DNA of 64,000 nt from contig SIJG01000153.1 in the NCBI GenBank assembly GCA_023374025.1, forward strand, positions 186,001-250,000, given 5' to 3'. The position numbers were made by a program, and so were the translations under genes. Numbering within the stretch: position 1 is the first letter of the stretch; the number at the start of each line of letters is the position of its first letter. The DNA is from Heterodera schachtii. Its lineage: Eukaryota; Nematoda; Chromadorea; Rhabditida; Heteroderidae. This document shows positions 59,823-64,000 of this stretch, one piece after another. The notes under the pieces were generated by a model. That model was not told where the DNA came from. It ran no database searches and saw only the letters and a list, made by a program, of their open reading frames with translations.

Positions 59823-62800
59823 TTAGCCAAATAATTTCAATTTCCATTGTTTTTCATCTTTCACATCAGTTACATCAATGACCAATTTCACTTTGTCCTC
59901 TTCTTCGTTGTAAAATCCTTTGCTTGGGTCCATCAGTTCCTTAATTTTTGTGTTTTATTTTCCAAAAATTTTTGCGGAAAGGGGGGGGGGGGTGAAAATT
60001 TTGTAATTTTTAATGCGATTCATTTACAAATTTTTGTCCAAAAATGACCAAAAATAGCGATTTTGGGCTAATTTTTTAAGAAAAATAGGAGTTTTGTGGG
60101 GCCGGCGGTGCCTATAGGCGCCGCCGGGGGAAAATTTTTTTAAGAATCTCTAATGAATTTTGTTAGAAATTATTATGAAAATAGGGCACTACTTGGGCAT
60201 TTTCGCTTTTATGATCCCCTGAAATTTTTAAATAAAAAATTCGAGTTCGTGATCACTATTTCGACATTTTTTGGAAAATTCCTTAACAAAAATGCAATAA
60301 AACCAAAAAATACACCTTTAAGAATAGGCCTAAAAATTTTTTGGCTAATTTTCTCAAAAATTCCTCCTAAAAATTTTTTGGCTAATTTTCTCAAAAAATT
60401 CCTCCTAAAAATTTTTTTCTTGGCAAAATTTTTGGTTTAAAAAAGTCAATATTTGTTAAAAAAATATTAGAAAAAATGGACTTCATTTGCAACTGTAATC
60501 ATTAATACAAATTATTTTTGCTCAATTTTTGGCCAAAAATTATGTCACTATTTTAGACTTTTTGCCACTATTTTGCCACTATTTTGGCATTTTTACTCAT
60601 TATTTTAGTTAACTATTTCGAGATTTTTCGTCACTAAAAGTCGCGGCCCTAATAATAAGAAATTTTATGAAAAATGAATTTTATTTTTTCGCCACTCACC
60701 TCAAAACTAATGAAATTATAAAATCCCCAGTTGTATCCTTTCTTTATAATTATGTCTTTGAATGTTTTAGTTAAATCCTCAATGCCATTCTTTTGCGACA
60801 CAATTCGAAGGATCGCCGAACATTTACATGACCAATTTCCTGCACAATGAAATAAATATTAATTGAAATTAATGTTTTAATTAATTAATGAATTAATTTA
60901 GTGTTTTAATTAGGTAAATGAAGTTCGTATTTTTAGTTAAATAAAGTGACACATAAATAGAATTATAACGAACAACAAAAAATAAATAATGACAAAATAT
61001 CTACAAGAAAAACAACAAATTAATTAATTGAACTATAGATGGAACTCAACCTAAGTTAAAAACATTTCCCGATTTTTGAATACAGTTTTTGAACGTGTTA
61101 AAGGAACTTTTATTAGTTGATCGTAATTTTAATGGAATTTTTATGAAATTATGTTATGTTGGACTTAGACTGATCAAAAATTTTGACAAAAAGACTAGAT
61201 CCGGGAAATTTTCACCTTTTGCGCGGCTATCGTTGTAAAGGAAAAAGCCCAACAATTTCTCATTGTTTTCGTTTTTCTTTTTGATTTGTGCCCATATTTT
61301 CCATGAAAATCCCCCAATTTCCACGGCATCACTGTATCGCTCACTTCCCACCGCCGCCACCGCGAATTCGGACACTTTTTCAATTTCCATCTCAATTTTG
61401 CTCTCTTTGTATCGTCGTTGCTTGGGAAATGCCAATGGGAAAAGCCCAGGGCCATCACTTAATTCGGGATGGCAATAATACTGATAAACTCCGAACATTT
61501 CTTCCGTTGTTAACACACCGGTTGAAACTGAAATTTGATTTAAATGGATAATTAATTAGCAAATATAATTAATTAATTCATAACGGAATGAGTCATTAGA
61601 ATATTTTTTATTACCAACGCTTTTTGTAAAATCCTTTGCTGACATTAGTGGAAAACGAATGTTGAACAATGCCTGGCCAAGCATTTCACGTCGATTTTCT
61701 GCCGAACATTCAATGCCTTTTTGACCGCACTTTTCGTCGGCCCAACGGAGTGCCTAAATTGAAAATAAAATAATCAGAAAAATAAATTAAAAATAGGAGT
61801 TATAGAACAATGGTAATTTAAAATCTTTAGACTTTTTTAAAACCCATATGGTCATAGGAATTCAAATTTTTTGACTTTTTCATTTAAAAAAGAAACCCTA
61901 AATTGTTGGCATTTTGAAAATTTGTTCGAAGATTTAAATTTTCAAAAAATCTCTACAAAAAGGTTTTTTCCAATATTTCGAGCCCGAAGAATTCAGAAAT
62001 ATTTTAAAGGGAAATTAAGGAGTTTAAGGGCACGGACGAAAGAGGGAATTTTGTGGCCCGGTGGTGCCGAAAGGCGCCGTTTAATTTACCGCTTTCCAAA
62101 TTTCGATTTCATTGCTTCGCAGCTGACATTCGAGAATAACATATAATTCATTATAATCAATTTGTAAAAAGGCTTTTGATTTGATCAACGCACGCGCATT
62201 TTGATCAATGTAAAGCAAACAGCGGAGAGCAAAATCCCAAAAATAAAGATTAAATTAATAGAGAAGGGGATTTTATATGCAATGAAAAAGACCAAAAAAT
62301 CAAAAGTGGCAATTCTTTTATTACACTCATTGAACCATGCCGATTTTAATCATTTTTTCGGCATTATGTAAGCAAATTATATTCTGATTGGGATGAACCC
62401 GAAAAAATTCCAGTTTAAAAGTTCCTACTTATGTTTATTTTCAACAAAAGCGACACTAAGAACCTTTCATTGGAAATGTCCCTATGGTCCCAATTATCAA
62501 TCACATTCTTCGCTTTGTCGGCATACAATTCCAAGATATTAGCATGTTAATTAAATTTATTCTATTAAAATAAACTCCTCCCCACCTCCAATTTCAGAAA
62601 TCGAGCCTGTTGAAAAGCCACAAAAACATTTGGTAATTTTTCAATGGGAAACTTGGTACATTCATTTACCAAGCCAGTGATGTTGTATTTGACGGCTATA
62701 ATTTGAATTATTTTAATTCAAATATAAATTAATTACCCGATTCGAAAATGCCGAACAAATTATTGGCATTCAATCCGTTCAAATGTTTCGTATAAATGAA

Positions 62801-63549
62801 TGAAATCATTGCTTTGAACGCCCCAATTTCAATGTCGGGCACAAAAATTCGACTTTTGGTTGTGGTATTATCTTAAATTAATATTGTTTTTTTAATGGTT
62901 TTGGGATCAAATATTTTATTACCTTTTCCAATGGCATTCTTTGAATTTTGCTCGCCAATAAACATTTCTTTAAAAACATCGGAAGCACTGGAGAGAATCG
63001 CTCTATGAGCTGATACAGTCTGAAAAACTCCAAAATTTTATTATTTTTAATTTAAAAAAGCCGAATGGCAAAGATTTCATCAAAAATATTTCCCCAGAAA
63101 ATTACAAAAAAATAATATCCAAAAATCACAATCTTCGGCTCCTGTAGTGACCATTAAAATTTCCATGGGGAAAAGCCCGAGGTCGTGGAATTTAAGAAAT
63201 GCCCTCGTAACCTCCAACTGGGCTTATGCTTATGGCATTAAGAAATGTTTTTTGCTTTTTTGACTTGCCTCCATTTTGTCGCCTTTCCCAACCATAAAAT
63301 CAACATCCATATAATGATCGTTATCCAATAATTTCTTCATTTGCTCTTCCAACGAATCGCCACTTTGTCCACCACTGCTGGTGCCTTAAAATGTTATGAG
63401 AAATTTATTCTAATGATCTCATAAAGCTAGAGAAATTTCAACAATTAAGCACAGATTTATTTACCTGCTTCTTTTTTCGGAGGCAATGCTTTTACATGGA
63501 AATTGGCAAAGACGGAAAAAATAACAAAATAATAAAAAATGTAATTCAT
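59823..63549 (-). CDS. Secreted BTB-BACK-MATH protein, copy E (frame intact)
   Basis: Exons on minus: 63549-63465, 63384-63269, 63019-62923, 62871-62737, 62695-62586, 62236-62090, 61753-61615, 61527-61216, 60839-60700, 59939-59823; 465 codons in one frame. It starts MNYIFYYFVIFSVFANFHVK, a signal peptide matching that of copy D. BTB follows (MDVDFMVGKGD, AHRAILSSASDVFKEMF, FVPDIEIGAFKAM), then BACK (LRCLLYIDQNARALI, LRWADEKCGQ, FNIRFPLM), then one MATH domain (GFSWKIWAQI, CSAILRIVSQ, LMDPSKGFYNEEED). BACK is of the BTBD3/6 type, where a PHR domain normally follows; here MATH replaces it. Intron 2 has a GC donor, and the intron before 62236 has GG in place of AG, as in copy A. A TTTTTCAAG site 11 bases before the ATG may accept a spliced leader. 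Action as a secreted Cullin-3-adaptor-like effector is inference. Confidence 0.82.
60101..60127. repeat. Shared GC-rich hairpin block in the last intron of gene E
   Basis: GCCGGCGGTGCCTATAGGCGCCGCCGG-type sequence: an 11-bp near-perfect stem around a four-base loop. The same block occurs in five mapped elements and as remnants near 24461 and 62056. Here no flanking termini were identified, so it is probably left from a decayed element. Confidence 0.75.
60474..60651. mobile_element. Right-end remnant of the 692-2821 hAT family in the last intron of gene E
   Basis: The run from 'tggacttcatttgcaactg' to 'cactaaaagtcgcggcccta' matches 2632-2821, including the last transposase codons (as non-coding remains) and the TCGCGGCCCTA terminus. 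Short pieces around 60250-60310 match the left part of the same element, so this is an internally deleted copy. No target duplication could be found. Confidence 0.8.
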
Positions 63550-64000
63550 TTTGGAACAACTTGAAAAAATTAGATGAGTAAAAGCCATAAACAATAGGAA
63601 GTTTTACGACAATATATAATTGGTTTATTCTAATTCACATATTATAAATTTAAATTATTTTCGAAATGATGATGATACTTTGTATCACTGTTTTTGTGAA
63701 GAGTTTTTCGGGTCCGGAACTTACCGGTCAAGAAAAGCCGAGAAATACATAATTTTTATAATGATTGTTTCATTCCAGGAATGGTTTGGTTTTTGGCAAA
63801 GGCAAACTTTTTTTAATTTATATTTGTCTTAATTTTGTTTGTTTTTCAATTGTAAAAGAAATTATCGAAAAAGAAGGACAATTTTAATCCAAAAATTTTT
63901 ATCAGGAAAAATAAAATAAATTTTAGGGCGAAATTTTAGGGAAATTTTATCCAATTCTTGAATTTTATTTTTTTTTTTTTTTGAATTATTTCGGTTCAAT
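63550..64000. other. Upstream DNA of gene E
   Basis: AT-rich, with T-runs near 63968-63982. It probably includes the promoter of gene E but no motif can be named. Confidence 0.4.

Noticed and set aside
60649..60700. Gene E ending by read-through at the TAG of the hAT terminus
   Set aside because: The frame after exon 60839-60700 does run for 16 codons to that TAG, but a proper last MATH exon with an acceptor in phase exists at 59939-59823.
1..64000. LTR retrotransposons, rRNA genes or bacterial insertion sequences
   Set aside because: No long terminal direct repeats, reverse-transcriptase motifs or rRNA cores were recognised.

Overview
This is eukaryotic nuclear DNA, almost certainly from a nematode and most likely a plant-parasitic (tylenchid, cyst-type) one. 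The evidence is a DVE-1-type double-homeobox gene, short AT-rich introns with TTTCAG acceptors, splice acceptors 2-12 bases before start codons (suggesting spliced-leader trans-splicing), GC-AG introns, and a cluster of BTB-domain paralogues, two of which begin with a secretion signal. The genus is inferred; no sequence search was possible.

Layout. 1-22 kb: a hAT transposon with a multi-exon transposase (692-2821), then four + strand copies of one BTB-BACK-MATH family. These are copy A (3084-6794, frame kept but two odd splice sites), copy B (8719-11255, three 1-base frameshifts), copy C (12641-13051, a deleted remnant) and copy D (14165-21447, signal peptide, tandem MATH domains, one 1-base frameshift). 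22-43 kb: gene-poor DNA that is GC-richer and full of poly-C/poly-G tracts and microsatellites, with one tRNA-Gly(GCC) at 26494-26564; it probably holds regulatory DNA of the next gene. 43-52.4 kb: the dve-1 orthologue on + (ULD/COMPASS-like region, two homeodomains, His/Gln/Ala/Asn-rich linkers). 54 kb: a small minus-strand gene for a cysteine-rich, probably GPI-anchored protein. 54.9-59.3 kb: a run of non-autonomous elements. 59.8-63.5 kb: copy E on minus, a full-length secreted BTB-BACK-MATH gene and the best-preserved member.

Fourteen elements of hAT type, complete at both ends (terminal inverted repeats beginning C/TA-purine-purine-G or similar, 8-bp target duplications that are perfect in nine cases), plus a foldback element and several fragments, are spread through the window, most of them in introns or intergenic DNA of the BTB cluster. 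Several carry different termini but share the same internal blocks, notably a CCGGCGG-YGCC-TATC-GGC-ACCGCCGG hairpin and an 'aaaatacacccc' block.

The most interesting signals are (1) the architecture signal peptide-BTB-BACK-MATH (with a second MATH in copy D), which joins a BTBD3/6-like front half to a MATH domain and looks like a secreted Cullin-3-adaptor-like protein; (2) a GC donor conserved at the same intron in all four copies that keep that exon, and a GG acceptor shared by the two copies with intact frames; and (3) the module-sharing hAT elements.
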